Of a stretch of 48,359 bases of DNA, positions 1 through 7,720 are shown piece after piece. Within the stretch, counting starts at the first letter, position 1, and every line of letters starts with the position of its first letter. The notes under the pieces were generated by a model. That model was not told the DNA's origin. It saw only the letters and a program-made list of their open reading frames with translations, and did no database searches. Made by a program: the position numbers and the translations under genes. The DNA is from CAZWXH01 sp964637725 (lineage in GTDB: Bacteria > Bacillota_I > Bacilli_A > Erysipelotrichales > Coprobacillaceae): contig CAZWXH010000002.1 in NCBI GenBank assembly GCA_964637725.1, positions 1 through 48,359 of the forward strand, written 5' to 3'.

Positions 1-23
1 TCTATGATGATTAATCACCTAGT

Positions 24-50
24 GGACAAAATTTATTTTGTCCCTTTTTT
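24..50 (+). terminator. Rho-independent terminator of an upstream gene
   Basis: A 9-bp stem (GGACAAAAT at 24-32, ATTTTGTCC at 35-43) is followed by CTTTTTT. It probably ends a transcript that begins outside the window. Confidence 0.7.
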
Positions 51-131
51 ATTTATCGCTTATTTATGAAAAAAAATTATCAAAATATAGAGATAATATC
101 CCATATTGTCTTGATAATGCTATGATGAATT

Positions 132-184
132 TAAGGGAAGATCTATATATTTTCTTGTATATTTATGAAGTCCCTCTTCCCTTA
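132..184 (+). promoter_or_regulatory. 5'-UTR stem-loop before the PTS IIB gene
   Basis: TAAGGGAAGA (132-141) is exactly complementary to TCTTCCCTTA (175-184). This gives a 10-bp stem with a 33-nt loop ending just before the AAGGAGAG ribosome binding site. There is no U-run, so it is not a terminator. Its role (stability or translational control) is unknown. Confidence 0.5.
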
Positions 185-203
185 CAAAAAGGAGAGAAGT
201 CTT

Positions 204-506
204 ATGAAAATTTTATTAGTATGTAATGCTGGTATGTCTACAAGTATGCTTGTATCAAGAATGGAAAAAGTTGCTGTTGAAAAAGGACTCGAAGTAGAGA
301 TTCAAGCAGTACCACTTGTTCAAGCAGAAATAATGATGAATGACTGGGATGTTGTGATGTTAGGACCACAAGTTCGTCATACTCTAAAACAATTACAAAG
401 TAAAGTTGATGGCACTACACCAATAAGCGTAATTGATATGCGTGATTATGGAATGATGAATGGTGAAAAAGTGTTAGAAGCAGCAATAAAGATCATTGAA
501 AAATGA
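204..506 (+). CDS. PTS lactose/cellobiose-type IIB component
   Basis: This 100-residue protein has the fold and length of a stand-alone cellobiose/chitobiose IIB (CelA/ChbB type). The phosphate loop reads CNAGMSTS with the phospho-acceptor Cys at residue 7. Later conserved stretches are LGPQVR near residue 53 and IDMRDYG near residue 78. In the family IIB takes phosphate from IIA on this Cys and passes it to the sugar held by membrane IIC. The ATG at 204 was chosen because AAGGAGAG lies just upstream and the catalytic loop falls at the usual distance from the N-terminus. No IIA or IIC gene lies next to it in the window, so its sugar is unknown; partners may lie upstream of the window. The neighbouring RpiR gene on the minus strand may control it. 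Confidence 0.9.
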   Translation: MKILLVCNAGMSTSMLVSRMEKVAVEKGLEVEIQAVPLVQAEIMMNDWDVVMLGPQVRHTLKQLQSKVDGTTPISVIDMRDYGMMNGEKVLEAAIKIIEK

Positions 507-520
507 TCTTTATGTTTTTA
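488..520 (+). terminator. Terminator after PTS IIB gene
   Basis: AAAGATCATT (488-497) and AATGATCTTT (502-511) form a 10-bp stem closed by a GAAA tetraloop, followed by a T-rich tail. The stem contains the stop codon of the IIB gene. Confidence 0.75.
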
Positions 521-1357
521 TTAATCGATATAGTTTTCTAAACGGTACTTAAGATGTTGATCGTAATTACGATTGAAGTAACAAGCGTATAAACAATCTA
601 GTAAATATTGAACAGAGATTCTAGATGAGAATGAGGCAATCTTTTCTTCAGAATCTTCATATGAACAAAAATAAAGATGATAGTTAGCAAGTTTTGATAA
701 TTTGTTTTCATAGGTTGATGATACAAGAATAACAGTGATATCTTTATCTCTTAGTTTCTTAATTGTCTCATATAGCCAAGGGGTTCTATTAGCATATGAA
801 ATAATAATGACAACATCGCCTTTTTTACAATTGGCAGTTGCCCAATTTTGATAGTAATAATCTTTGACAACATCAACATTGACACCTATTTCTAACATAT
901 TTTGTTGGAAAGATTCAGCCATAAAGTAATTGCCGATAGTTGGAAAAACAAGCAAATGACGCGCTTGATACATAACTTGGCATACTTTGATAAAAGTATC
1001 TAAGTCAATCAAATTAAATGTCGAAGCAAGAGTTTGATTATATAATGATAACATTTGTTCCATAATTTGATGATGGGTTGCATTCTTTTCAAAAGGGTAA
1101 TTATAGTCAGTGTTTTTATTTTCTTGTAAATAGGCTTCGTGTTGAGAAGAGAGAAGCATTTTTAATTGTGATAATCCACTCAGTTCTAATTTTTCAATGA
1201 CTCTATATATTGTGGATAGGGAAACATAGCTCTCTTTGGCAATTTGTTTAACATTTTTATTAATAACAAGTTGAGGATAATTATTGATAAAATCAACGAA
1301 AGTTTGTTCAGCCTCAGTAAAGTCAGTCACTTGCTTCATTCTTGTATATATGTTCAT
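521..1357 (-). CDS. RpiR/MurR-family transcriptional regulator
   Basis: This 278-residue protein has an N-terminal RpiR-type helix-turn-helix (about residues 1-75; the KQIAKESYVSLSTIYRVIEKL segment is the recognition part) and a C-terminal SIS domain (about 110-250; VFPTIGNYFMAESFQQNM and VVIIISYANRTP). SIS domains bind phosphosugars, so the family usually senses a sugar phosphate and controls its catabolic genes. The start is supported by AAGGACG eight bases upstream on the minus strand. It lies between a PTS IIB gene and a divergent HAD phosphatase, either of which could be its target. Its effector cannot be read from the sequence. Confidence 0.88.
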   Translation of the reverse strand: MNIYTRMKQVTDFTEAEQTFVDFINNYPQLVINKNVKQIAKESYVSLSTIYRVIEKLELSGLSQLKMLLSSQHEAYLQENKNTDYNYPFEKNATHHQIMEQMLSLYNQTLASTFNLIDLDTFIKVCQVMYQARHLLVFPTIGNYFMAESFQQNMLEIGVNVDVVKDYYYQNWATANCKKGDVVIIISYANRTPWLYETIKKLRDKDITVILVSSTYENKLSKLANYHLYFCSYEDSEEKIASFSSRISVQYLLDCLYACYFNRNYDQHLKYRLENYID

Positions 1358-1401
1358 ATATTCACGTCCTTTTTTCTATTATAACAGATTTTTTAAATAA
1401 C

Positions 1402-1413
1402 ATAGATATCTAT
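1402..1413. promoter_or_regulatory. Possible operator in the divergent intergenic region
   Basis: A perfect 12-bp palindrome ATAGATATCTAT lies between the divergent RpiR and HAD genes, about 40 bases upstream of a TATAAT (1449-1454) that could serve the HAD gene. An RpiR binding site is plausible but short AT-rich palindromes are common here. Confidence 0.3.
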
Positions 1414-1473
1414 TTTAGAAAAAAATTTAAATGCAGCAAGAATAAGACTATAATAGAGTCATGGAGGATGCAT

Positions 1474-2292
1474 ATGAAATATAAACTAATAGCATGTGAT
1501 CTAGATGAAACATTATTAAATAAAGATCATGGGATATCACAAAGGAATATAGAACTTATTCATAAAGCACAAGCATTAGGGGTAAAGTTTGTGCCTGCAA
1601 CAGGAAGGTTATTTACAGGTGTTAAGGATGTATTAGAAATTTTGGGGTTAAATGATTTAGAGGCAGAATATGTGATTTCTGCTAATGGGGGAATTTTAAC
1701 TGAAAATAAAAATAGTCGCATTTTAAAAAGTTGTGGTTTGACTTTTGAAAAAACGAAAGAGTTATTTGAGTTTGGTAAACAGTTTGATATTTGTGTTCAA
1801 ATACATACATTAGAAAATATCTATATGTATAATTTAAATGATGATGAAGAGAATAGAGTTATAAATCAAGGTGTTAGTTATGAAAAACTGATAAGTGATA
1901 ATATCGATTGTTTGAAAGATAAAAATATTATTAAAGTTTTATATCAAACTACAGATGTGGCTTATCTTGAATCAATAGAACCAAAGTTAAAAGATATTAC
2001 TGATAATGAAGTATCAGTTAGTTATTCATCTTCACGTTATATGGAATTAAATCAATTGGGAATTGATAAAGGAAAAGGTTTAGTTGATTTAACCAAGATG
2101 CTTAATATATCTCTGGAAGAGACAATCGCTATTGGAGATCATTATAATGATGAGTCGATGTTGCGTATTGCGGGGTTATCAGTCGCTGCCAATAATGCGA
2201 TTGATGATATTAAAAAGATTTGTGATTATGTTTGTCATGAATCTCATAATGAAGGTGTTGTAGCAGAAGTTATTGAGAAATTTATCTTATAA
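1474..2292 (+). CDS. Cof-type HAD-IIB sugar-phosphate phosphatase
   Basis: This 272-residue protein is a HAD-superfamily hydrolase of the Cof/YidA type. Motif I is CDLDETLL with the nucleophile Asp9 and acid/base Asp11. Motif IV reads IGDHYNDESM near residue 220, with a Lys-rich motif III just before it. The large insert between motifs is the C2B cap typical of HAD-IIB enzymes, which dephosphorylate sugar phosphates or cofactors such as PLP or FMN. The ATG at 1474 has GGAGG six bases upstream; an earlier ATG at 1468 overlaps that site. It is followed after 18 bases by the IIB/SIS cassette and is probably co-transcribed with it, which fits a role in sugar-phosphate control. Confidence 0.9.
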   Translation: MKYKLIACDLDETLLNKDHGISQRNIELIHKAQALGVKFVPATGRLFTGVKDVLEILGLNDLEAEYVISANGGILTENKNSRILKSCGLTFEKTKELFEFGKQFDICVQIHTLENIYMYNLNDDEENRVINQGVSYEKLISDNIDCLKDKNIIKVLYQTTDVAYLESIEPKLKDITDNEVSVSYSSSRYMELNQLGIDKGKGLVDLTKMLNISLEETIAIGDHYNDESMLRIAGLSVAANNAIDDIKKICDYVCHESHNEGVVAEVIEKFIL

Positions 2293-2310
2293 TAAAAGGG
2301 GGTTATTTCT

Positions 2311-2922
2311 ATGGATCAATTTTATTTAAGTGTCTATGAAAACCTTGTTTATCAATGGTTGATTTTAAATGCGAATCATTATGATGAAAAAGGAATTCAC
2401 TTTTATATTGATCAAAATGACTCTAAAAGATTAGTTTTTAAGTATTTAGATTTAACAGGTGAAATTTATTTTTGGAGTATGCATAACATTATAGAAGAAA
2501 CAATTGTTAATGAGCAAGGAAAGATTGTCTTCTATCTTCATTTTAGAATTATTAATCTTTTAAATACGAGGAAATTTATTTATGATTTCTTTAAACAATT
2601 AATAATAGATAAAAAACCTAAACATATTGGTATGAGTTGTAGTTGTGGTATTACAACATCAGTCTTTAGTGAAAAACTTCAAAAGTTAAGTGATATGATG
2701 GATTTGCCTTATCAATTTGATGTTGTAGCATTAAATGCTATTGAATTAGAATGTAAGAACTATGATATGATTATTTTGGCTCCTCAAACAGCTTACTTAG
2801 AGCCAAAGATTAAAGAAATATGTAAAAATGATTGTTATGTTATGAGTATAGATGCATCAGTTTTTGCGACGAGTCATTATCAAGAAGCATTAACAATTAT
2901 TCAAACCAAGTTAAAGTCATAG
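2311..2922 (+). CDS. N-terminally extended PTS IIB-like protein, cassette copy 1
   Basis: This protein has 203 residues. Roughly residues 1-100 form a domain I do not recognise (aromatic-rich, YLSVYENLVYQWL at the start). Residues 104-203 resemble a lactose/cellobiose IIB: a phosphate loop CSCGITTS with the candidate phospho-Cys at 110, then ILAPQTAYL near 152 and a C-terminal helix. In true IIB proteins this Cys carries phosphate from IIA. No IIA or IIC is nearby. The next gene, 10 bases on, encodes a SIS-domain regulator, and the same pair recurs at 45.6-47.0 kb. A phosphorylation-sensing role with that regulator is inference. Confidence 0.75.
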   Translation: MDQFYLSVYENLVYQWLILNANHYDEKGIHFYIDQNDSKRLVFKYLDLTGEIYFWSMHNIIEETIVNEQGKIVFYLHFRIINLLNTRKFIYDFFKQLIIDKKPKHIGMSCSCGITTSVFSEKLQKLSDMMDLPYQFDVVALNAIELECKNYDMIILAPQTAYLEPKIKEICKNDCYVMSIDASVFATSHYQEALTIIQTKLKS

Positions 2923-2932
2923 GAGGGATAAT

Positions 2933-3685
2933 ATGGATATTGTAATATCTAGAATATTAAAGTATTTAAATGGATGTTTAGATAATGATTATAATTATAA
3001 AATAGGTTTATTTATTGTTCAACACTATATAGAGATGGAAGACTACTCAATAGATAGAGTGATAAAAGAAGGCTATTTTAGTGAAACAGAAGTTTTAAAT
3101 TTCTGTTATCGATTAGGTTTTTCTACTTATGAAGATTTTCAACAACAATTGATTTCTGATTATATTTTAAGAGTTTCACAAATTCAATCACGAATGTTAG
3201 GAGTATCGAGTGAACAATTATTAGAACAACTTGATCCACTCTATAAAAAAGATAATCTTATTTCTAATTTAGAATTGATTTGTGAAATGATTTTTAAAGG
3301 ACGTCGTGTGATTTTGATTGGGGCTCTTTATCCAATGAGTATAGCAGTTGAGTTTCAAACAGATTTTATTACTTTTGGAAAACAGGTTATTCAGTATCAT
3401 CGTTTTGTTGATGATTTTCAATTTCATAAAGATGATATTGTTATTTTTATAAGTGCAACAGGAAGAACTTTGAATGCTTTTGTGAAGAATAATGAAAGTC
3501 AAAATATTGCTGAGTCACAAATTGTTCTAATGACTCAAAATGTTAAATATAAGAAACAAAATAATTTGGATTCACATTTTGTTATTCAAGTTCCTGGTAA
3601 GTTTGATGGAATTCAATTTAATTATCAAATTATGTTATTATTAGATATTTTAAGAATATACTATTATCAAAAATATTATATATAA
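2933..3685 (+). CDS. RpiR-like SIS-domain regulator, cassette copy 1
   Basis: This 250-residue protein resembles RpiR-family regulators. A helical N-terminal part (about 1-85) contains a possible helix-turn-helix (FSETEVLNFCYRLGFSTYEDF). A SIS-like half follows (RVILIGALYPMSIAVEFQTDF near 123-143 and VIFISATGRTLNAF near 168-181). The S/T-rich phosphosugar loop is weaker than in typical SIS domains. It starts at ATG 2933 with AGGAGGGATA upstream. The paralogue at 46.2 kb matches 20 of the first 25 residues. Control of sugar uptake or catabolism by binding a sugar phosphate or the adjacent IIB-like protein is plausible but not shown. Confidence 0.75.
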   Translation: MDIVISRILKYLNGCLDNDYNYKIGLFIVQHYIEMEDYSIDRVIKEGYFSETEVLNFCYRLGFSTYEDFQQQLISDYILRVSQIQSRMLGVSSEQLLEQLDPLYKKDNLISNLELICEMIFKGRRVILIGALYPMSIAVEFQTDFITFGKQVIQYHRFVDDFQFHKDDIVIFISATGRTLNAFVKNNESQNIAESQIVLMTQNVKYKKQNNLDSHFVIQVPGKFDGIQFNYQIMLLLDILRIYYYQKYYI

Positions 3686-3717
3686 ACGTTTTAGTGATTT
3701 CATTAGAACGTTTTTTC
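3684..3717 (+). terminator. Terminator after cassette copy 1
   Basis: AAACGTT and AACGTTT pair, with the stem continuing as TAGTGA/TCATTA (one G-U) around a TT loop, then TTTTTT. It starts on the stop codon of the SIS gene. Confidence 0.7.
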
Positions 3718-3744
3718 ATATATAATAAAAGAGGAGGTGATGGT

Positions 3745-4104
3745 ATGAATATTGCATTAATAGCCCATGATAACAAGAAAACTGAAATGGTAGAGTTTGT
3801 CAAAAAGTATGAATATATATTAAAACAGCATCAGCTTTATACAACCGGAACAACGGGACTTAGGATTATGGAGAATACGAATTTAGAGGTTCAAAGATTT
3901 TTATCAGGACCTTATGGCGGGGATCAACAAATCGGTGCTTATGTTGCTGAAGGGAAAATAGATATGGTTATCTTTTTTAGAGATCCTTTAACTGCCCAAC
4001 CACATGAACCTGATGTCAGTGCGCTGATGAGATTGTGTGATGTCCATAATGTACCGCTTGCTTCTAATAGAGTAGCAGCAGAGTTATTTATTGATAATGA
4101 ATAG
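3745..4104 (+). CDS. mgsA: Methylglyoxal synthase
   Basis: This enzyme converts dihydroxyacetone phosphate to methylglyoxal and phosphate, a glycolytic overflow bypass used when sugar phosphates build up. The 119-residue length and motifs fit MgsA: IALIAHD at the N-terminus, TTGTTG (33-38) for phosphate binding, GPYGGDQQIGA with catalytic Asp60, FRDPL with Asp80, and QPHEPDV with His87. The ATG at 3745 was chosen for the strong GAGGAGGTGA at 3731-3740. It lies directly after a sugar-phosphate-sensing cassette but beyond a terminator, so it likely has its own promoter. DHAP is also the expected product of the LsrF-type enzyme elsewhere in this window. Confidence 0.95.
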   Translation: MNIALIAHDNKKTEMVEFVKKYEYILKQHQLYTTGTTGLRIMENTNLEVQRFLSGPYGGDQQIGAYVAEGKIDMVIFFRDPLTAQPHEPDVSALMRLCDVHNVPLASNRVAAELFIDNE

Positions 4105-4135
4105 GATTAAAATTATATTATAGAATATTATTTAT

Positions 4136-4165
4136 TTGTTTATATACATATATAAATGATATAAT
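4136..4165 (+). promoter_or_regulatory. Promoter upstream of the AIM24-like gene
   Basis: TTGTTT (4136-4141) and TATAAT (4160-4165) are separated by 18 bases, matching a sigma-A promoter. Confidence 0.5.
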
Positions 4166-4206
4166 CTCTCTATAAATTAGAGTTTAAAGGAAAACACAAA
4201 AGATAA

Positions 4207-4314
4207 TTGCTGATTTATAAAACCGCATTTCTTTGGATTTTAATGGGGTTATTTGGGGCAGTTGTTTGTTTGATGATGAGTAAAAAAATAAAGGAGAAAT
4301 ATTATGGAATATGA
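4207..4314 (+). CDS. Possible 35-residue single-span membrane protein
   Basis: A short frame starting at TTG 4207 encodes one hydrophobic span (FLWILMGLFGAVVCLMM) followed by a basic tail (SKKIKEKYYGI). It overlaps the start of the AIM24-like gene by 11 bases, and AAAGG lies about 16 bases upstream, which is far for a start. A stop codon sits just before the TTG. It could be a real micro-membrane protein, the end of a decayed gene, or chance. Its membrane-like composition and the presence of a promoter upstream are the only support. Confidence 0.25.
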   Translation: MLIYKTAFLWILMGLFGAVVCLMMSKKIKEKYYGI

Positions 4315-4981
4315 AATTCAAGGGGGCTCATTCCCAGTGGTTGTTTGTCATTTGACACAAGGTGAAGTGTTACTCAGTGATAGTGGTGCAATGGCATGGA
4401 TGGATCCATGTATGGAAATGGGAACAACAAGTAATGGTGGTATTGGAAAGGCTTTTGGAAGAATGTTTTCAGGCGAAACAATGTTTATGAATACTTACAC
4501 TGCTAATGCGAATGGTAAGATTGCATTTGCATCTTCTTTTCCTGGTGAAATTCGTCAATATGATATTGAACCAGGTAAGGAAATTATTGTTCAAAAGTCT
4601 TCTTTTTTGGCAAGTGAACGAACTGTTGAAAGAAGTATATTTTTTAATAAAAAAGCAATGACAGGAATATTTGGTGGTGAAGGATTTGTGATGAACAAAT
4701 TATCAGGTCATGGCAAAGTGTTTGTTGAAATTGATGGTGCTACAGTTGAATATGATTTAGCGGTTGGTCAACAAATCGTTGTTGATACAGGATATGTAGC
4801 AGTTATGGATGCAACTTGTTCAATGGCTACACAATCAGTTCCTGGTCTTAAAAATAAGATGTTAGGTGGCGAAGGGTTCTTTAACACAGTTGTGACTGGA
4901 CCGGGTAAAGTCATCTTACAAACAATGCCAATCTCAGCAATTGCTGCTAGCCTTGGACCTTTCTTCGCTGGAGGGAAATAA
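4304..4981 (+). CDS. AIM24/TIGR00266 family protein
   Basis: This 225-residue protein belongs to the AIM24 (TIGR00266) family of beta-rich proteins, which are widespread and of unclear biochemical function. Family traits are two similar halves with the repeated GGEGF element (near residues 125 and 186), the MDPCMEM stretch near residue 33, and the glycine-rich tail. AAAGGAGAAA just upstream supports ATG 4304. It is soluble by composition. The gene is followed by a hairpin at 4981-5007, then a DUF1848 gene. I assign the family only, not a function. Confidence 0.85.
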   Translation: MEYEIQGGSFPVVVCHLTQGEVLLSDSGAMAWMDPCMEMGTTSNGGIGKAFGRMFSGETMFMNTYTANANGKIAFASSFPGEIRQYDIEPGKEIIVQKSSFLASERTVERSIFFNKKAMTGIFGGEGFVMNKLSGHGKVFVEIDGATVEYDLAVGQQIVVDTGYVAVMDATCSMATQSVPGLKNKMLGGEGFFNTVVTGPGKVILQTMPISAIAASLGPFFAGGK

Positions 4982-5007
4982 GTCATACTGTGTATGGCTT
5001 TCTTTTA
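4981..5007 (+). terminator. Hairpin with T-rich tail after the AIM24-like gene
   Basis: AGTCATAC (4981-4988) pairs with GTATGGCT (4992-4999, one G-U) around TGT, then TTCTTTT. It may be a weak terminator. It also sits between the GGAGGG at 4970-4975 and the likely ATG of the DUF1848 gene at 5011, so it might bridge a ribosome binding site to its start. Confidence 0.5.
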
Positions 5008-5010
5008 TAT

Positions 5011-5940
5011 ATGATTATTAATGCCAGCGCAAGAACGGATATTCCAGCTTATTTTACTGAGTGGTTACTTAATCGGATTAAAGAAGGATATGTTTATGTA
5101 AGAAATCCTTATTACCCTACTCAAATCACAAAGTATCTCTTAAATACTGATGTTGTTGATAGTATTGTTTTTTGTACTAAGAATCCGCAACCCATTCTTC
5201 CCTATCTAGATGAACTTAAAAAGTTTCATCCTTATTTCTTTGTAACAATAACACCTTATGATAAAATAATAGAACCTCAAGTTCCTGATTATCGAGATGT
5301 TGTTATATCTTTTATAGAGTTATCTAAGCGATTAGGGAAAGAAAGCGTATCGCTTCGCTATGATCCTATATTTATCAATGATTATTATTCAATTGATAAA
5401 CATATCCAATGTTTTGAGGACATCTTAAAAGAGGTCAAAGGTTATACAAATGAATGTATTATTAGTTTTATTGATTTATATCAAAAAACAAAAAGAAATT
5501 TTCCAAATATTAAAGAAGTGACTCTAAGTCAACAAAAAGAAATTGCTTTGGCATTTTCATGTATTGCTAAAAAATATGATATTCATTTAAAAACATGTGC
5601 TGAAAAAGTGGATTTGAGTGAATATGGAATTATCCAAGAAGGTTGTATAACGCAAAGTGTTTTAAGTAGAGTTATAAAAACACCATTAATAGACATAAAA
5701 GATAAACCAACAAGACAAGAATGTCGTTGTTATCCTAATAGAGATATTGGTGAATATAATACATGTATGCATGGTTGTCTCTACTGTTATGCAAATGAAG
5801 ATAAGAAAAGAGTCATGATCCAATATAGAAATCATGATCCCTTATCACCACTGTTAATTGGTCAGGTTCAAAAAGATGATATTATTAAACAAGCAAAACA
5901 AAAAACTAATAAAGAAAGACAGTTATCGTTAGATATATAG
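5011..5940 (+). CDS. DUF1848 family protein, probable Fe-S protein
   Basis: This 309-residue protein matches the DUF1848 family: an N-terminal NASARTDIPAYFTEWLLNR segment, the FCTKNPQPILPYL segment near residue 54, and a C-terminal cysteine cluster (ECRCYP then CMHGCLYCYAN, about residues 235-260). The CxxxCxxC-like spacing resembles a metal or Fe-S site. The reaction is unknown. The frame is open back to GTG 4990, but the family begins near MIINASARTDIP, so ATG 5011 was chosen. There is no ribosome binding site right before it; a hairpin lies between GGAGGG and this ATG. The next gene, an acetyltransferase, begins eight bases after the stop. Confidence 0.85.
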   Translation: MIINASARTDIPAYFTEWLLNRIKEGYVYVRNPYYPTQITKYLLNTDVVDSIVFCTKNPQPILPYLDELKKFHPYFFVTITPYDKIIEPQVPDYRDVVISFIELSKRLGKESVSLRYDPIFINDYYSIDKHIQCFEDILKEVKGYTNECIISFIDLYQKTKRNFPNIKEVTLSQQKEIALAFSCIAKKYDIHLKTCAEKVDLSEYGIIQEGCITQSVLSRVIKTPLIDIKDKPTRQECRCYPNRDIGEYNTCMHGCLYCYANEDKKRVMIQYRNHDPLSPLLIGQVQKDDIIKQAKQKTNKERQLSLDI

Positions 5941-5948
5941 GTGGATGT

Positions 5949-6521
5949 ATGAATGAAAAAGAAAAAGCGCAGTTAGGGATGTGGTATGATGCAAACTATG
6001 ATAAGGAATTACTAAAAGAAAGGTTAATGGCGAAAGATTTGTGTTTTGAATATAACCAAATAAAACCAAGTCTTCTTGATGAAAGAAATAAAATATTATC
6101 AAAACTTTTACCAAAAGTACCTAACAATTTAGAAATAATTCAACCGTTTATGTGTGACTATGGTTATAATATTGAAATGAAAGACAATGTATTTGTGAAT
6201 AGTTATTGTTATTTCATGGATTGTGCAAAGATAACAATAGGAAGTCATGTATTTATTGGACCTTATTGTGGTTTCTATACAGCATCTCATCATTTAGATG
6301 TTGATAAAAGGAATGCTGGTATTGAAAATGCATTACCTATTGTTATAGAAGATAATGTGTGGTTTGGAGCGAATGTGAGCGTTCTTCAAGGTGTTACTAT
6401 AAAAGAGGGCAGTATAATAGGGGCAGGGAGTGTTGTGACAAAGGATATTCCTCCTTATGTAATTGCCGGGGGAACACCTTGTGTAGTCATTAGAGAATTA
6501 AATAAAGGAGAGAAGCAATGA
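5949..6521 (+). CDS. Maltose/galactoside-type O-acetyltransferase
   Basis: This 190-residue protein is a left-handed beta-helix acetyltransferase of the Maa/LacA group, which moves acetyl from acetyl-CoA to sugars. The N-terminal Mac domain (MWYDANYDKELLKER, residues 9-23) precedes hexapeptide repeats. The catalytic His lies in ASHHLDVDKR near residue 115, and the C-terminus has GAGSVVTKDIPPYVIAGGTP. AGGTGG upstream supports ATG 5949. It overlaps the next gene, a PLP enzyme, by four bases (ATGA), so translation is likely coupled. This resembles clusters in which an acetyl donor enzyme feeds a gamma-replacement enzyme, although its sequence is of the sugar rather than the serine acetyltransferase type. 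Confidence 0.85.
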   Translation: MNEKEKAQLGMWYDANYDKELLKERLMAKDLCFEYNQIKPSLLDERNKILSKLLPKVPNNLEIIQPFMCDYGYNIEMKDNVFVNSYCYFMDCAKITIGSHVFIGPYCGFYTASHHLDVDKRNAGIENALPIVIEDNVWFGANVSVLQGVTIKEGSIIGAGSVVTKDIPPYVIAGGTPCVVIRELNKGEKQ

Positions 6522-7684
6522 AAGATATAGATAATATATGTTTAAGTGTAGAACATGATTTTAAAAAGGACTATCAAACGATTTCGCCAGAAATCGCAAT
6601 GACATCATCTTTTCAATTTAAAGATTTTGAACACTATGTAAAAGTCAATTCGCAAGGTGAGTTTGCATATACTTATACACGTGATGGAAATCCTACAACG
6701 GCTATTTTAGAAGATAAAATAGCGAGTTTAGAAGGTGGAGAAGTAGGGAGAGCTTTTGCATCGGGGATGGGCGCTATTTCTGCTGCAATACTAAGCCTTA
6801 TTAAAACAGGGGATCATATTATCATAGTGAATACTGTTTATGGTTCTTCGGTTAAATTAATCCAACAAATGAGTAAGTTTGGAGTTGAAAGCACAAAGAT
6901 AGATGTTGTGAATACTGATGAGATTTTCTCATTTATTAAAGACAATACAAAAATGATTTACTTTGAAAGTCCATCATCACAAAGATTTGAAATGCTTGAT
7001 TTAGAAATGATTTCTAAAGTTGCTAAAGAAAAAAATATCTATACAATGATTGATAATACTTGGGCAACACCACTTCTCCAAAATCCTATCAAACATGGTA
7101 TTGATATTGTCATGCATTCTTGTTCTAAATATATTGGTGGACATAGTGATATAGTAGGAGGCATCTTAGTATCAAGCAAAGAAATCATTGATCAAGTCGA
7201 GGCGTTTGGTCAGATTCTTCTTGGTGCGACAATGTCACCAATGAATGCTTGGCTAGCAATTAGAGGATTAAGAACATTACCAGTTAGACTTCAATCTCAA
7301 GAGAAAAGTTTAAGGGCAGTGATTCAGTTTTTAGATAATGATCCACGTATTGAAAAAATATTTCATCCTCTCACAAATGGACCACAACAAGTAGCTTTAT
7401 CCAATACATATCTAAGTGGTTATGGAAGTTTATTAGGAGTTGTTTTAAAAGATGCAACACCAAAACATATTCAAAAGTTTGTCGATGCCTTACATCATTT
7501 TACCCTTGCTTATAGTTGGGGAGGCTTTGAAAGTTTAATTATGCCAGTGTTTAAAGGTCATAATGAAGAAGAACTTAAACAAAGAAGATTATCACTTGGT
7601 CAATTAAGAATGTACATCGGTTTAGAAGATAGTGAACAACTTATTCAAGACTTAAAACAAGCATTAGACATTGCATATCAATAA
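6518..7684 (+). CDS. Cys/Met metabolism PLP-dependent enzyme (CGS/MGL family)
   Basis: This 388-residue fold-type I enzyme belongs to the trans-sulfuration family (cystathionine gamma-synthase, cystathionine beta-lyase, methionine gamma-lyase, O-acetylhomoserine sulfhydrylase). PLP would be bound by Lys204 in HSCSKYIGGHSD, with Asp179 in MIDNTWATP on the ring nitrogen. YTRDGNPT (residues 53-60) supplies the neighbouring subunit's residues. Which reaction it performs cannot be settled from motifs. It starts inside the end of the acetyltransferase gene and ends at a strong terminator. Other sulfur genes in the window are cysK, a PatB-type lyase and metNIQ. Confidence 0.88.
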   Translation: MKDIDNICLSVEHDFKKDYQTISPEIAMTSSFQFKDFEHYVKVNSQGEFAYTYTRDGNPTTAILEDKIASLEGGEVGRAFASGMGAISAAILSLIKTGDHIIIVNTVYGSSVKLIQQMSKFGVESTKIDVVNTDEIFSFIKDNTKMIYFESPSSQRFEMLDLEMISKVAKEKNIYTMIDNTWATPLLQNPIKHGIDIVMHSCSKYIGGHSDIVGGILVSSKEIIDQVEAFGQILLGATMSPMNAWLAIRGLRTLPVRLQSQEKSLRAVIQFLDNDPRIEKIFHPLTNGPQQVALSNTYLSGYGSLLGVVLKDATPKHIQKFVDALHHFTLAYSWGGFESLIMPVFKGHNEEELKQRRLSLGQLRMYIGLEDSEQLIQDLKQALDIAYQ

Positions 7685-7687
7685 ATT

Positions 7688-7720
7688 GTATCCCTTTATG
7701 GGATACTTTTTCTTTTTTGC
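7688..7720 (+). terminator. Terminator after the PLP enzyme gene
   Basis: GTATCCC (7688-7694) and GGGATAC (7700-7706) flank TTTAT, followed by a T-rich run. Confidence 0.85.

Noticed and set aside
38..226. Open frame of about 62 codons starting at TTG 38
   Set aside because: It has no ribosome binding site, runs through a terminator tail and a leader stem, and overlaps the well-supported IIB gene in another frame.
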